Below are positions 1-7,495 of a stretch of 29,971 nt of DNA, one piece after another. Origin of the DNA: CAYVBW01 sp964588685 (GTDB taxonomy: Bacteria > Patescibacteriota > Microgenomatia > UBA1400 > PJMF01). The notes under the pieces were generated by a model. That model had not been told where the DNA came from. It saw nothing but the letters and a program-made list of their open reading frames with translations, and did no database searches. Where the stretch lies: assembly GCA_964588685.1 (NCBI GenBank), contig CAZPQG010000007.1, positions 1 through 29,971 on the forward strand. Reading direction: 5' to 3'. Position 1 is the first letter of the stretch. The number at the start of each line of letters is the position of its first letter. The position numbers and the translations under genes are program-made.

Positions 1-16
1 CTTGTTTTTTCTTTCT

Positions 17-61
17 AAACTCAGTAAAATTTGAGTACATTTTATTCTCAAAATAGAGTTT
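17..61. promoter_or_regulatory. Nested inverted repeat ahead of the regulator gene
   Basis: Two inverted repeats lie one inside the other. The outer arms AAACTC (17-22) and GAGTTT (56-61) pair, and the inner arms TTTGAG (30-35) and CTCAAA (47-52) pair. The ACTC/GAGT half-sites can also pair in other ways, for example ACTCA (19-23) with TGAGT (32-36). The element ends 21 bp before the start codon of a winged-helix protein, which is where an autoregulatory operator would sit. It could instead be an RNA hairpin in the leader. The arms are seen; the operator role is inferred. Confidence 0.35.
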
Positions 62-82
62 GTTAGTAATTATTTCATCTCT

Positions 83-688
83 ATGCAGCCATTAAAAGAG
101 TTAATTGTTTCTAAAGTTAGAGTCAGCATGTTTGAGTTGTTTTACAGCAACCCGGAAGAGATGTACTATGTCCGACAAATTACCCGCTTAATTAATGAAG
201 AAATAAATGCTGTCAGAAGGGAACTGGAGAGATTGCTGGGAGCAGGAATGCTTAAAAGTGAAAAAAGAGGCAATCGTCTTTACTATTATTTAAATAAAAA
301 GTTTGTTTTTCATCAAGATTTACTGCAAATAGTAGCTAAGACCACCGGTTTGGGTCAGCAAATCAGAAAAAAAAGAAGAAAATTAGGCAAGCTGGAATTT
401 GTTATGTTTTCAGGTAAATTTATCCGCCAGCAGACGCCTGACCGAGATGAAGTTGATTTACTGGTAATTGGAGATGTAGTGCTGCCGGAATTGCAGGCTT
501 TAATTAAAAAAGAGGAAGAAAAAATTGAGCGTGAAATTAACTATGCAGTCTTTTCTCTGGAAGAATTTAATTTTCGCAAAACAAGAAGAGACCCGTTTAT
601 TATGAATATTTTATACAGCTCCAGAGTAATGATTATTGGCAATGAAGTTGAATTTGCACATCGCAGCACTCCGGGTATTGACGATTAA
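83..688 (+). CDS. Winged-helix regulator with degenerate nucleotidyltransferase domain
   Basis: A 201-residue protein. Residues about 10-75 read as an ArsR/MarR-like winged helix: a helical start, the segment YYVRQITRLINEE, a recognition helix around VRRELERLL, and a basic wing with KRGNRLYYYL. Residues about 105-190 resemble a MNT/Pol-beta nucleotidyltransferase fold with SGKF where GS-G/F is expected and EVDLLVIGD where a DxDLLV strand is expected. The usual Gly-Ser is altered and one metal carboxylate is Glu, so catalysis is doubtful and a sensor role is more likely. The ATG at 83 has no Shine-Dalgarno site. The gene is 26 bp ahead of a HAD-like gene and probably cotranscribed with it. The target is unknown; the inverted repeat at 17-61 makes autoregulation plausible. 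Confidence 0.75.
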   Translation: MQPLKELIVSKVRVSMFELFYSNPEEMYYVRQITRLINEEINAVRRELERLLGAGMLKSEKRGNRLYYYLNKKFVFHQDLLQIVAKTTGLGQQIRKKRRKLGKLEFVMFSGKFIRQQTPDRDEVDLLVIGDVVLPELQALIKKEEEKIEREINYAVFSLEEFNFRKTRRDPFIMNILYSSRVMIIGNEVEFAHRSTPGIDD

Positions 689-704
689 CAATTTTCATTT
701 AAAG

Positions 705-710
705 AAAGGA
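705..710 (+). promoter_or_regulatory. Shine-Dalgarno site of the HAD-like gene
   Basis: AAAGGA lies four bases before the ATG at 715. It is worth noting because clear ribosome-binding sites are rare here: this and the AGGA at 10340-10343 are the only convincing ones I find. It fixes the start of the downstream gene and suggests that it is translated as the second gene of a message. Confidence 0.6.
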
Positions 711-714
711 ACAT

Positions 715-1158
715 ATGAAACAAACAGTAGTCTTTGATATGCATAAAATTATTTATCACCATAAAATTGGTCCGAAATTAGGCCATGTCGAGCCTATGCC
801 GAAAGCTATTGACACATTTTTACACTTCTATAATACCGGCTATAAAATTGTAATTATCTCCACTTCTGTTGTTCAAGATTCCAGAAAAAGATTGGAATTT
901 TTGTTGGATGAATATGGTTTAGGAGAAGAAGATATTGCTGACATTATTAACAACATTGATATTTTATCAATGAAATTTTTTGGCAGTAAAAATAATACTG
1001 AAGATTGGAAAAAAGCCATGGAGCCTTATGCCAATATTGAATACATTTTTGAGGATGGAGAGCATAAGTTAAAAGCGGCCGGGCAAGCAGCTCGTGAGCT
1101 GGGGCATGAACCGGAACTTTATCTCAATGTTTTAGATTTTATTGAAGAGCAAGTCTAA
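715..1158 (+). CDS. HAD-like hydrolase family protein
   Basis: A 147-residue soluble protein with a small HAD (haloacid dehalogenase) layout. Motif I is VVFDMHK (the nucleophile would be Asp8), motif II IISTS around residues 47-51, a Lys-rich helix around 92-100, and motif IV YIFEDGEHK at 110-118. In motif I the second acidic residue, which usually acts as acid/base in phosphatases, is His10, so the reaction may differ or activity may be lost. The protein has no obvious cap domain and is short for the family. It follows the winged-helix gene by 26 bp and has a good ribosome-binding site. It ends 3 bp from the end of the convergent CCA gene. The substrate cannot be told from sequence. Confidence 0.65.
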   Translation: MKQTVVFDMHKIIYHHKIGPKLGHVEPMPKAIDTFLHFYNTGYKIVIISTSVVQDSRKRLEFLLDEYGLGEEDIADIINNIDILSMKFFGSKNNTEDWKKAMEPYANIEYIFEDGEHKLKAAGQAARELGHEPELYLNVLDFIEEQV

Positions 1159-1161
1159 ATA

Positions 1162-2814
1162 TTATTGCTTTAAAATTTCTTTTGCCTGTTCCAATAAATT
1201 TTCTTTTGTGTTTAAATCAGGACTTTCCAACACCTCTGCCAGCAATTGATCTAAGATCTGTCCAATTTTTGGACTTGGTTTTAAATCAAATTCTGTCATT
1301 AAATCATGACCGTCAATGGCTAAATCTGTGACAGCCAGAGGTTGGTTTAACTGTTCAATAATGCGTTCCTTTAATTCTTCTAATCGCCAACTGGTTTTTC
1401 GTGCCCCACTGCCTAAACGATCAGCCTCTCTAACGGCCAGCAGGTCGTCAATATATTCTAAGCCCACTCTTTTAATTAAGCGTCTGATGGCAGCGTCTGT
1501 TTGCTGTGGTTGATAATGGAACATATGCTGTCTCACTAATGTCAACAGTTTTTCACGTTGTTCATTAGATAATTTTAAGCGGTTGGCGATTCTAGCTGCC
1601 ATTCTGGAGCTAACAACTTCATGATTGTAAAAAGTAATCTCATCATTAATTATGCGGGCAGTTTTTGGTTTGCCAATGTCGTGCAGCAATGCAGCGAGGC
1701 GGATTATGGGGTCGTTTACTGGGCAGTTTTTTACAGCTGCCAACTGATGTGTCCAAACATCAGTGTCATGATGGCCGCCTTGTTCAACGCCAATACCTTG
1801 TGACAGCTCCGGCATGATGTGGGCCAGCAGGCCTGTTTCATGCAGCAGCTGGATGCCTCGGTCCGGTTGATCAGTAGTTAAAATATGTAAAAATTCCTGC
1901 CTCACCCTTTCGATGCTGATTTTTTTGATGAGATCGGCATGATGTTTAATTGAGGCTAAAGTTAAGGGCTCAATCTCGAAATGAAGCTGGCAGGCTAATC
2001 TAATAGCTCTTAGCATGCGCAGAGCATCTTCTTGAAATCGTTGGTCGGGATTGCGGACTGTTCTAATTTGTTGCTCTGCCAAATCTTTCATCCCTTGGTG
2101 TAAATCAACAATGGTATATTGGTCAGGTTTAAGCTTGATTAAGCTGTCTTTAATCTTTTCAGCACTAAATAAATTTTGTAAGAATTTAGAGTCAATTTTT
2201 AAAGCCATGGCATTAATAGTAAAATCTCTTCGTTCCAGATCTTCTTCAATGGAATTGCCCCAAGAAACTTGGTCCGGCCGGCGATAATCAGAGTACACGC
2301 CCTCACTGCGGTAAGTGGTTATTTCAAAAGGCGGCGGTGCTACTTTAGCCTGTTTCTTTTTTTGAATACTGTCAGCTTGAGCTTGTAAAGAGGGATGAAT
2401 TTTTTTTGCCTGAGCCAAATCAATGATGCTGTCGTTCGGCTTGAGTTGTGATTTAGTAAGCCTGGTTTTAATGCTTTGCTTGGGTACCTTGGTACCTTGA
2501 TTAGTAATTAAAGCCATTAAATTATCATAACTAACACCAACTGTACCAAACTCGTTGGTATAATAACTATCGGTGAAGATTTCTTGAATTTGATTAGGAG
2601 TGGCATCGGTGGTAAAGTCGTAATCACTGACAACTGTGTCTTCGGCAAATGATGATTGATTAAATTTCGAGTTTTGTTTGGGCTGTAATTTATTAATGGC
2701 TTGGATCACTAAATCTCTAACAGCGCCGCCGACAACATAACCATCAAAGCCGGCTTTATTAAGCTGCCATAAAATAAAACAGGCCTCAAAGGGTACGTGT
2801 AGTCTTAAATTCAT
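1162..2814 (-). CDS. cca: CCA-adding tRNA nucleotidyltransferase with inserts
   Basis: This enzyme builds or repairs the 3' CCA of tRNAs from CTP and ATP. From the ATG at 2814 it is 550 residues: GGAVRD at 29-34, the catalytic DYDF at 64-67, the basic ERRDFTINAM motif at 194-203, the RNA-binding helices with EDALRMLRAIRL, and an HD domain with LLHDIGKPKTA (His-Asp at about 378-379). Two parts are odd. About 15 polar residues precede DYDF, and about 55-60 Lys/Gln-rich residues lie between FGTVGVSYD and FEITTYRSE, where the family is normally almost continuous. A longer version would start at a TTG at 2865, but the ATG is preferred because a TATAAT box lies six bases before it. The tRNA gene in this window lacks CCA, so this enzyme is needed. 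Confidence 0.93.
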   Translation of the reverse strand: MNLRLHVPFEACFILWQLNKAGFDGYVVGGAVRDLVIQAINKLQPKQNSKFNQSSFAEDTVVSDYDFTTDATPNQIQEIFTDSYYTNEFGTVGVSYDNLMALITNQGTKVPKQSIKTRLTKSQLKPNDSIIDLAQAKKIHPSLQAQADSIQKKKQAKVAPPPFEITTYRSEGVYSDYRRPDQVSWGNSIEEDLERRDFTINAMALKIDSKFLQNLFSAEKIKDSLIKLKPDQYTIVDLHQGMKDLAEQQIRTVRNPDQRFQEDALRMLRAIRLACQLHFEIEPLTLASIKHHADLIKKISIERVRQEFLHILTTDQPDRGIQLLHETGLLAHIMPELSQGIGVEQGGHHDTDVWTHQLAAVKNCPVNDPIIRLAALLHDIGKPKTARIINDEITFYNHEVVSSRMAARIANRLKLSNEQREKLLTLVRQHMFHYQPQQTDAAIRRLIKRVGLEYIDDLLAVREADRLGSGARKTSWRLEELKERIIEQLNQPLAVTDLAIDGHDLMTEFDLKPSPKIGQILDQLLAEVLESPDLNTKENLLEQAKEILKQ

Positions 2815-2820
2815 AAAATC

Positions 2821-2826
2821 ATTATA
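2821..2826 (-). promoter_or_regulatory. -10 box of cca, leaderless start likely
   Basis: On the minus strand a perfect TATAAT ends six bases before the ATG at 2814. Transcription starting about seven bases after the box would begin at or next to the start codon, giving a message with no leader. No good -35 box is seen at 16-18 bp. Confidence 0.45.
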
Positions 2827-2901
2827 TAACAATTTTTTTCTTACTTTGCTGAATATAAAAAACAAGATATCCTAGAAATAGCTTAAAAATAAGCTAGTTT
2901 T

Positions 2902-3918
2902 ATGCCCGAAACTTCTCCCAACCCATTATCAAAAGAAGGAAGAGATAATGGCTTTCCTTTAATTGAAAGAGTCAAAAGGTATTTGCAAGAAACACCACCT
3001 CCTCAGGAAGGCTTTTTATCAAGAGAAGAATGGCAAGAAAAGCTGGAAGAGCAACTGGAGGATCAGGGCAGAGCAGTGTTGTTGGTAATCGTTGATATTG
3101 CCGGAGGCACAGAGTTGTCTCAACAAGGTAAGATCGCTGCGGCGAAGGAAAAAATAGTAAAGCAAATTGATGCAATTACAACCATGTCTTTAGCTACCGG
3201 CCGAACAATTTTTTCTGAAAAAAATCAAATTGGCAGCGATGAATTTTTATTTTTTATGAAAATAAATCCGGCTGATGATATTGAGCAAATAATTGCTGCG
3301 CTGCAAAAAAATTTTGATCAAGCGCGGGTACATTTAGGTGCTGCTTTAAGAGAACGAGAAGTAAATACTACAGCCTCGGAGATGTTGAGTGCCGCTGACT
3401 TTGCTTTAGGGAGAGCTAAAGAGGCTAATAAAAAAGACCCTGGCAATGAAGAATTTTATCCCAAACTGCTAACATTTAAAATGGAAAACGATGAATTAGG
3501 AGCATTCTTGGGTTCAGAAAAAATTGCCGAAGAAAAGCTTGAACCTCGCTCAGTTGATTACGGTGAAAAAGTTGTGGTTGAGAACCCTGTTTCTGAATTA
3601 AAAAATTTTATGAGAGAATTCATGAGCGAAGAAAAGTCATTGTTTCTAACCTTTTTTTCACCAACAAACATGAGGCAAATCAATCAAGAGAGAGGTATGG
3701 CTGGAGGCGATAAAGTCTTGCAGGATTTAGCTAAAATATTGTTAACTGCCACAAACAAGAAAATTTTTAAAGTCGGTACTATTTTCATTGTCCCCGAGTC
3801 ATTAAGTGAGCAGCAGATTAAAAATCTAAAAGAAAAGTTTTTGCGTAAAATAGCTCCGCGTGAAATAGATTCGGAGTTAGAATCAGGCGAACTGCCAACT
3901 ACTGAGCTGGAAAACTAA
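2902..3918 (+). CDS. Protein with two GGDEF-like domains, second degenerate
   Basis: A 338-residue soluble protein with no signal or membrane segment. Residues about 38-190 match a GGDEF (diguanylate cyclase) domain: LLVIVDIAGGTE (metal Asp65), GSDEFLFF at 111-118 in the place of GGDEF, and a family-typical end MLSAADFALGRAKEANKK at about 161-178. Residues about 230-320 repeat the fold in worn form: an NMRQINQERGMAGGDKVLQDLAKIL helix region similar to the family's N-xx-GH-xxGD-VL, but KVGTIFIVPES where GGDEF should be. The first domain might still make or bind a cyclic dinucleotide; Ser for the second Gly leaves this open. The second is probably structural or a receptor. The start at 2902 lies 87 bp from the cca ATG in a divergent pair. 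recJ follows. Confidence 0.7.
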   Translation: MPETSPNPLSKEGRDNGFPLIERVKRYLQETPPPQEGFLSREEWQEKLEEQLEDQGRAVLLVIVDIAGGTELSQQGKIAAAKEKIVKQIDAITTMSLATGRTIFSEKNQIGSDEFLFFMKINPADDIEQIIAALQKNFDQARVHLGAALREREVNTTASEMLSAADFALGRAKEANKKDPGNEEFYPKLLTFKMENDELGAFLGSEKIAEEKLEPRSVDYGEKVVVENPVSELKNFMREFMSEEKSLFLTFFSPTNMRQINQERGMAGGDKVLQDLAKILLTATNKKIFKVGTIFIVPESLSEQQIKNLKEKFLRKIAPREIDSELESGELPTTELEN

Positions 3919-3933
3919 TTTAATATTTTCAAA

Positions 3934-3949
3934 ATTATTATTTAATAAT
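3934..3949. repeat. AT-only inverted repeat between GGDEF gene and recJ
   Basis: ATTATTA and TAATAAT are perfect reverse complements separated by two bases. It lies 15 bp after the stop of the GGDEF-like gene and 27 bp before recJ. It has no T-run of a classic terminator and is pure A/T, so chance is possible. Confidence 0.25.
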
Positions 3950-3976
3950 GTTCTTCGAAAGTGAGATTTAATATTT

Positions 3977-5632
3977 ATGCAGTGGCACACTTTAACACCC
4001 AAGACGATTAACAAGACCGACCAATTACTAAAACAATTGTTGAAAAATCGCAGTATTGCTGATATTGACGAGTTTCTCAATGTCCCTCATCCCAAAAAAA
4101 TTAAGCCTGCTCAAATTGGCATTAAACCGCAAGAACTTAAAAAGGCGGCAGTCCGCATCCAGCAGGCTGTTAAAGAGCAAGAAAAAGTAATAATTTATGG
4201 TGATTATGATGCTGACGGCATTACTGCCGCTAGTATTGTGTGGCTGACCTTAAAAAATTTAGGCTTAGAAGCAGAGCCCTTCATTCCTGATCGTATCAAA
4301 CATGGTTATGGTCTGTCGCTAACAGCATTAAAGGAAATTTTAGCTGATGATGAGTCAGCTAAGCCTGATTTAATTATTACTGTTGATAACGGAGTAACGG
4401 CGCAAGATGAACTGGCTTGGTTAAAAAAACAATCAATTGATGTGATTGTAACGGATCATCATCAGTTAGCTGAGAAAAAACTGCCTGTATTAGCATTGAT
4501 TCACTCTACTGAGATCTGTGGGGCTGCTGTAGTCTGGTTGTTAATGAGGGAGTTAGCCGAAGATTTCGCTATGACGTTAATAGATTTTGTAGCCATTGCC
4601 ACAATTGCTGATCAAGTGCCGCTGCAGGCGCAAAACCGAAGCTTTGTTAAACACGGCCTTGAGTTGTTGAAACAGAATAAAAAAGTTGGTCTGTCAGTGT
4701 TAAATAAAGTGGCAGCAGTTGATGCTAACAATATTAACGCCGGTACGATCGGCTTCCAGATTGCACCGCGCATTAATGCTGCCGGCAGAATGGCGCACGG
4801 CATTACCGCTGCTCGTTTACTATGTACTAAAAATTTTACTGCTGCCTTATCTTTAGCAGCTAAACTAGAGGAGTTGAATCAAGATCGGCGCAGTTTAACT
4901 AAAGAGCAGCTTGAAATTGCATCTGCTCAAGCCGCAGCTCAAACCAAAAACAAATTAATCATAGCTGTCAGCGATCAATTTCATGAGGGAGTGATTGGTT
5001 TGTTAGCCGGCAGGCTAACTGAAAAATTTCATAAACCCAGTATTGTTATTGCTGTTAAAGGTGATACAGCCAAGGCGTCAGCGCGGTCAGTTAAAGGTGT
5101 CAATATTACCAATTTAATTAGAAAGGTAGAGTCAGATTTACTGAGTGTGGGCGGACATAAATTAGCGGCCGGCTTTAGTTTAAAAAAGAAAAAACTACCG
5201 CTGGTTAAATCAAAGTTGTTGAAAATAGCACAGCAGTCTATTGACGAGCAGTTGCTGCAGCCAAGCCTAACAATTGATGCTCTTGTCAGCCAATCTGTTT
5301 TAGCTAAAGAAACTATTAAGTTGATCGAACAGTTTAAACCATTTGGTATTGGCAATCCTAAACCAGTGCTGGGTTTAAAAAATTGTATCGTCTGTGATGC
5401 AGTGACTATGGGAAAAGATGACGAGCATCTGAAATTAGTTTTACGCACCAATAAAGATGATTATCATACCTTTAAAGCAGTCGGCTGGAATATGGGTGCC
5501 ATAGCAGCTTTATTGCCTCCCCAACAACAAGTAGATGCTGCTTTTAATATAGAGTTAAATAAGTGGAATGGTAAGGAATCAATTCAACTTAAATTAAAAG
5601 ATATTAATTTTAAAGCTGATGATAAAGCTTAA
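3977..5632 (+). CDS. recJ: Single-stranded-DNA-specific exonuclease RecJ
   Basis: A 5'-3' single-strand DNA exonuclease acting in recombination and mismatch repair in the cytoplasm. At 551 residues it is near the family length. The DHH phosphoesterase core is clear: IIYGDYDADGITAA at 72-85, ITVDNG at 134-139, DHH at 160-162, and IATIADQVPL at about 207-216. The DHHA1 half has FQIAPRINAAGRM at 260-272, FHEGVIGLLAGRL at 335-347 and VGGHKLAAGF at 391-400, followed by the C-terminal OB-like domain. The stretch between DHH and ICGAAVVWLL is about a dozen residues shorter than in most RecJ proteins, where an NP-x-x-x-Cys loop is expected. The start ATG at 3977 has no Shine-Dalgarno site; a weak TTTAAT lies four bases before it. 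Confidence 0.96.
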   Translation: MQWHTLTPKTINKTDQLLKQLLKNRSIADIDEFLNVPHPKKIKPAQIGIKPQELKKAAVRIQQAVKEQEKVIIYGDYDADGITAASIVWLTLKNLGLEAEPFIPDRIKHGYGLSLTALKEILADDESAKPDLIITVDNGVTAQDELAWLKKQSIDVIVTDHHQLAEKKLPVLALIHSTEICGAAVVWLLMRELAEDFAMTLIDFVAIATIADQVPLQAQNRSFVKHGLELLKQNKKVGLSVLNKVAAVDANNINAGTIGFQIAPRINAAGRMAHGITAARLLCTKNFTAALSLAAKLEELNQDRRSLTKEQLEIASAQAAAQTKNKLIIAVSDQFHEGVIGLLAGRLTEKFHKPSIVIAVKGDTAKASARSVKGVNITNLIRKVESDLLSVGGHKLAAGFSLKKKKLPLVKSKLLKIAQQSIDEQLLQPSLTIDALVSQSVLAKETIKLIEQFKPFGIGNPKPVLGLKNCIVCDAVTMGKDDEHLKLVLRTNKDDYHTFKAVGWNMGAIAALLPPQQQVDAAFNIELNKWNGKESIQLKLKDINFKADDKA

Positions 5633-5644
5633 TTATTGTGAATT

Positions 5645-5680
5645 AAAGTTGAGGTCTGGCCACAGTGCCTTAGAAACTTT
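5645..5680. terminator. Possible two-way terminator hairpin
   Basis: AAAGTT (5645-5650) pairs with AACTTT (5675-5680), and AGG/CCT can pair inside. The hairpin fills the 49-bp gap between the ends of the convergent recJ and DsbA-like genes. There is no strong T-run on either side, so the call is weak. Confidence 0.3.
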
Positions 5681-5681
5681 G

Positions 5682-6449
5682 CTAGAGATATTGTTCAATT
5701 GTTGATTCAAGCCGCTCATAAGGAACAGCTCCTGACATAAATTCAAATTCTTCATCATCAGACATTATGATCATCGCCGGTGTGCCGCCAACACCAGCCT
5801 CTCGACCACCTTGGATATGATTGGTGATATTGTTAATTACCGGTTCACTGTCAACACAATTACGTAGGTTAGTTTCATTGAAGCCCAAGGTTTTTGCCGC
5901 TGTGTAAAATCCTTCTTCAGTGTCAATGCGATTTTCGTCATTAACTTTTTCATATATTAAATTAATATACTGCCAAAAGGCAGCCGGACCGTGGTTTTGA
6001 GCAACACACTCACTAATTTGAGCTGCCGTGCCGGTTAAAGAGTCAGGCCCTCCTAATAAAAAATGGCGATACACCCAAGTTACTTGCGTTGGGTAATTAT
6101 CAACCAACTGTTTTAAAGTTGGATGCAGCCTGCCGGAAAAAGGGCAGCCAAAATCAGAATATTCAAAAATTGTTACGGCAGGATTGTCTGCGCCGTAAAG
6201 GTGATCGTTTTCGTTAACCGGCGGTACATTTTCGGGAGTTTCTTTTTTTTGATCAGCAGTACCCAAAGCGCCTTCCTCAGCTTGTTCTTCAGAAGGCTGC
6301 AAAGAGCTTTGAGTTATTTGGTTGTTTTGCCACATTGATCCAAAAACAAAACCAAGGCCAAAAATGACTATGGCAATGATGATCAAAGCAAAGTTTTCAT
6401 CAATATAATTTAGTACATTTTGTAAAGAATAAGGTTGTTTGTTGGACAT
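5682..6449 (-). CDS. Membrane-anchored DsbA-like protein, CPFS active site
   Basis: A 255-residue protein with one membrane segment at 20-39, a polar Glu/Gln-rich linker to about residue 84, then a thioredoxin/DsbA-like domain outside the membrane. The domain has VTIFEYSDFGCPFSGRLHP at 92-110, the cis-proline loop GGTPA at 221-225, and two more cysteines (148, 198) in the helical insert. The family's Cys-x-x-Cys is here Cys102-Pro-Phe-Ser105, so the resolving cysteine is missing. It cannot run the normal two-thiol oxidation cycle, but could work as a one-thiol reductase/isomerase, use Cys148/Cys198, or be a chaperone-like relic. It is convergent with recJ and divergent from prmC. No Shine-Dalgarno site is seen. 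Confidence 0.85.
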   Translation of the reverse strand: MSNKQPYSLQNVLNYIDENFALIIIAIVIFGLGFVFGSMWQNNQITQSSLQPSEEQAEEGALGTADQKKETPENVPPVNENDHLYGADNPAVTIFEYSDFGCPFSGRLHPTLKQLVDNYPTQVTWVYRHFLLGGPDSLTGTAAQISECVAQNHGPAAFWQYINLIYEKVNDENRIDTEEGFYTAAKTLGFNETNLRNCVDSEPVINNITNHIQGGREAGVGGTPAMIIMSDDEEFEFMSGAVPYERLESTIEQYL

Positions 6450-6499
6450 AGTTATGATTTTGAGATAGTTACATTAATTATTTTTATTTAAAATTTGGT

Positions 6500-6505
6500 T
6501 ATAAT
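6500..6505 (+). promoter_or_regulatory. -10 box upstream of prmC
   Basis: A perfect TATAAT lies 52 bp before the preferred prmC ATG at 6558. No convincing -35 box is at the right distance (TTATTT is the best), so this is a partial promoter. If used, it would start the message inside the TTG-initiated longer frame, which supports the shorter protein. Confidence 0.35.
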
Positions 6506-6557
6506 TAATTGCGGCAGCACTAAAAATTACTTAAGCAAGCAATTAATATTTTTAATT

Positions 6558-7415
6558 ATGGTTAATTCTAGCAAAAAAAGAAGCTTCTCACAAAGTTTGG
6601 AGAAACACAACTGGTCTGCTTATGAAAAGAATTTATTATTAAGAGCCGGCTATTCTCTAGCGGAAATAGACGCACTTGATTATCGACCGATTGAATATAT
6701 TACAGGTTTTGCCCGATTTTTGGATTATAAATTTTTAGTTAATCATAATGTTTTGATTCCTAGAATAGAATCTGAGGGCTTAGTCAAAATGGCAGTCTAT
6801 TTTTTGAGTCATCAAGTTCAAAAAACGAAACAAGCTCAATTCACACTGGCTGACATTGGGACCGGAGCCGGCAATATTGCCATTAGTCTTTTTTTAGAAT
6901 CTTTAGCCAAACAATTTACTCTACAACAGTTATTTTTAAGTGATATTAGCACCGAAGCGTTGAAAGTGGCGCAAACTAATTTGGAGCGATTAGTTGTAGC
7001 GCAGCATCACAGTCAATTCAAATTCATTACATCAGACTTATTATCTGCTTATCCTCAGAAAAAACTTGACCTGATAATAGCTAACCTGCCCTATATTCCT
7101 CATCATTTGCTGGCAGATATTAAAGAAAGTGTGCTCCGATTTGAACCTAAATTGGCAGTGGATGGAGGCAGCGACGGTTTAGTTTTAATTAGAAAATTGA
7201 TTAAACAAGCTGACGATTTTTTATCACCTCAAGGGTTGATGATTTTTGAAATTGATTCGCGAGTGAAAATAACTGCAAAAAAATTAAATCTGAAGGCTGA
7301 TAAATATAATTTTTTAGTGAGCCAAGATCAATTTGGAAAACAACGCTATTTATTACTTGCCACTCATCCTGATAAATATTTACAGCAAATAGCAGAGAGT
7401 GTTAAGCTAAATTAA
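6558..7415 (+). CDS. prmC: Release factor glutamine methyltransferase PrmC
   Basis: It methylates the Gln of the GGQ motif in peptide release factors using S-adenosylmethionine. With the ATG at 6558 it is 285 residues. It has an N-terminal helical part ending in RPIEYITGFARFLDYKF, the family's LIPRIESEGLV (usual PR-x-T/S-E), the SAM-binding LADIGTGAGNIAIS with GTGAG at 101-105, an acidic strand LFLSDIS, and NLPYIP at 176-181 in the place of NPPY. Leu for the first Pro keeps the Asn and the Pro-Tyr that hold the substrate Gln. The frame is open back to a TTG at 6495, but the extra 21 residues are not family-like and TATAAT at 6500 falls within them. Confidence 0.92.
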   Translation: MVNSSKKRSFSQSLEKHNWSAYEKNLLLRAGYSLAEIDALDYRPIEYITGFARFLDYKFLVNHNVLIPRIESEGLVKMAVYFLSHQVQKTKQAQFTLADIGTGAGNIAISLFLESLAKQFTLQQLFLSDISTEALKVAQTNLERLVVAQHHSQFKFITSDLLSAYPQKKLDLIIANLPYIPHHLLADIKESVLRFEPKLAVDGGSDGLVLIRKLIKQADDFLSPQGLMIFEIDSRVKITAKKLNLKADKYNFLVSQDQFGKQRYLLLATHPDKYLQQIAESVKLN

Positions 7416-7450
7416 GTGCAGCTAAATTTAAGGAGTTCAATTTAATAGTT

Positions 7451-7480
7451 TTGACAGTCTTAATTACAAAAATTTATTAA
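7451..7480 (+). promoter_or_regulatory. Promoter of sppA
   Basis: A perfect -35 TTGACA at 7451-7456 is followed after 18 bp by TATTAA at 7475-7480. Transcription would start near 7487, leaving a leader of under ten bases before the ATG at 7496. The -35 is the best in the window; the -10 is only fair. Confidence 0.5.
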
Positions 7481-7495
7481 CTAATAATTTCAGCC

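Noticed and set aside
2815..2865. N-terminal extension of the CCA enzyme from a TTG
   Set aside because: A TATAAT box lies inside it, directly before the ATG at 2814, and the conserved domain begins after that ATG.
5029..5451. 140-codon open frame on the minus strand
   Set aside because: It lies fully antisense to recJ in a well-conserved region and its translation has no family-like pattern; it is a shadow of recJ codon use.
6495..6557. N-terminal extension of PrmC from a TTG
   Set aside because: The 21 extra residues are not family-like and overlap a TATAAT box; the ATG at 6558 gives the expected length.
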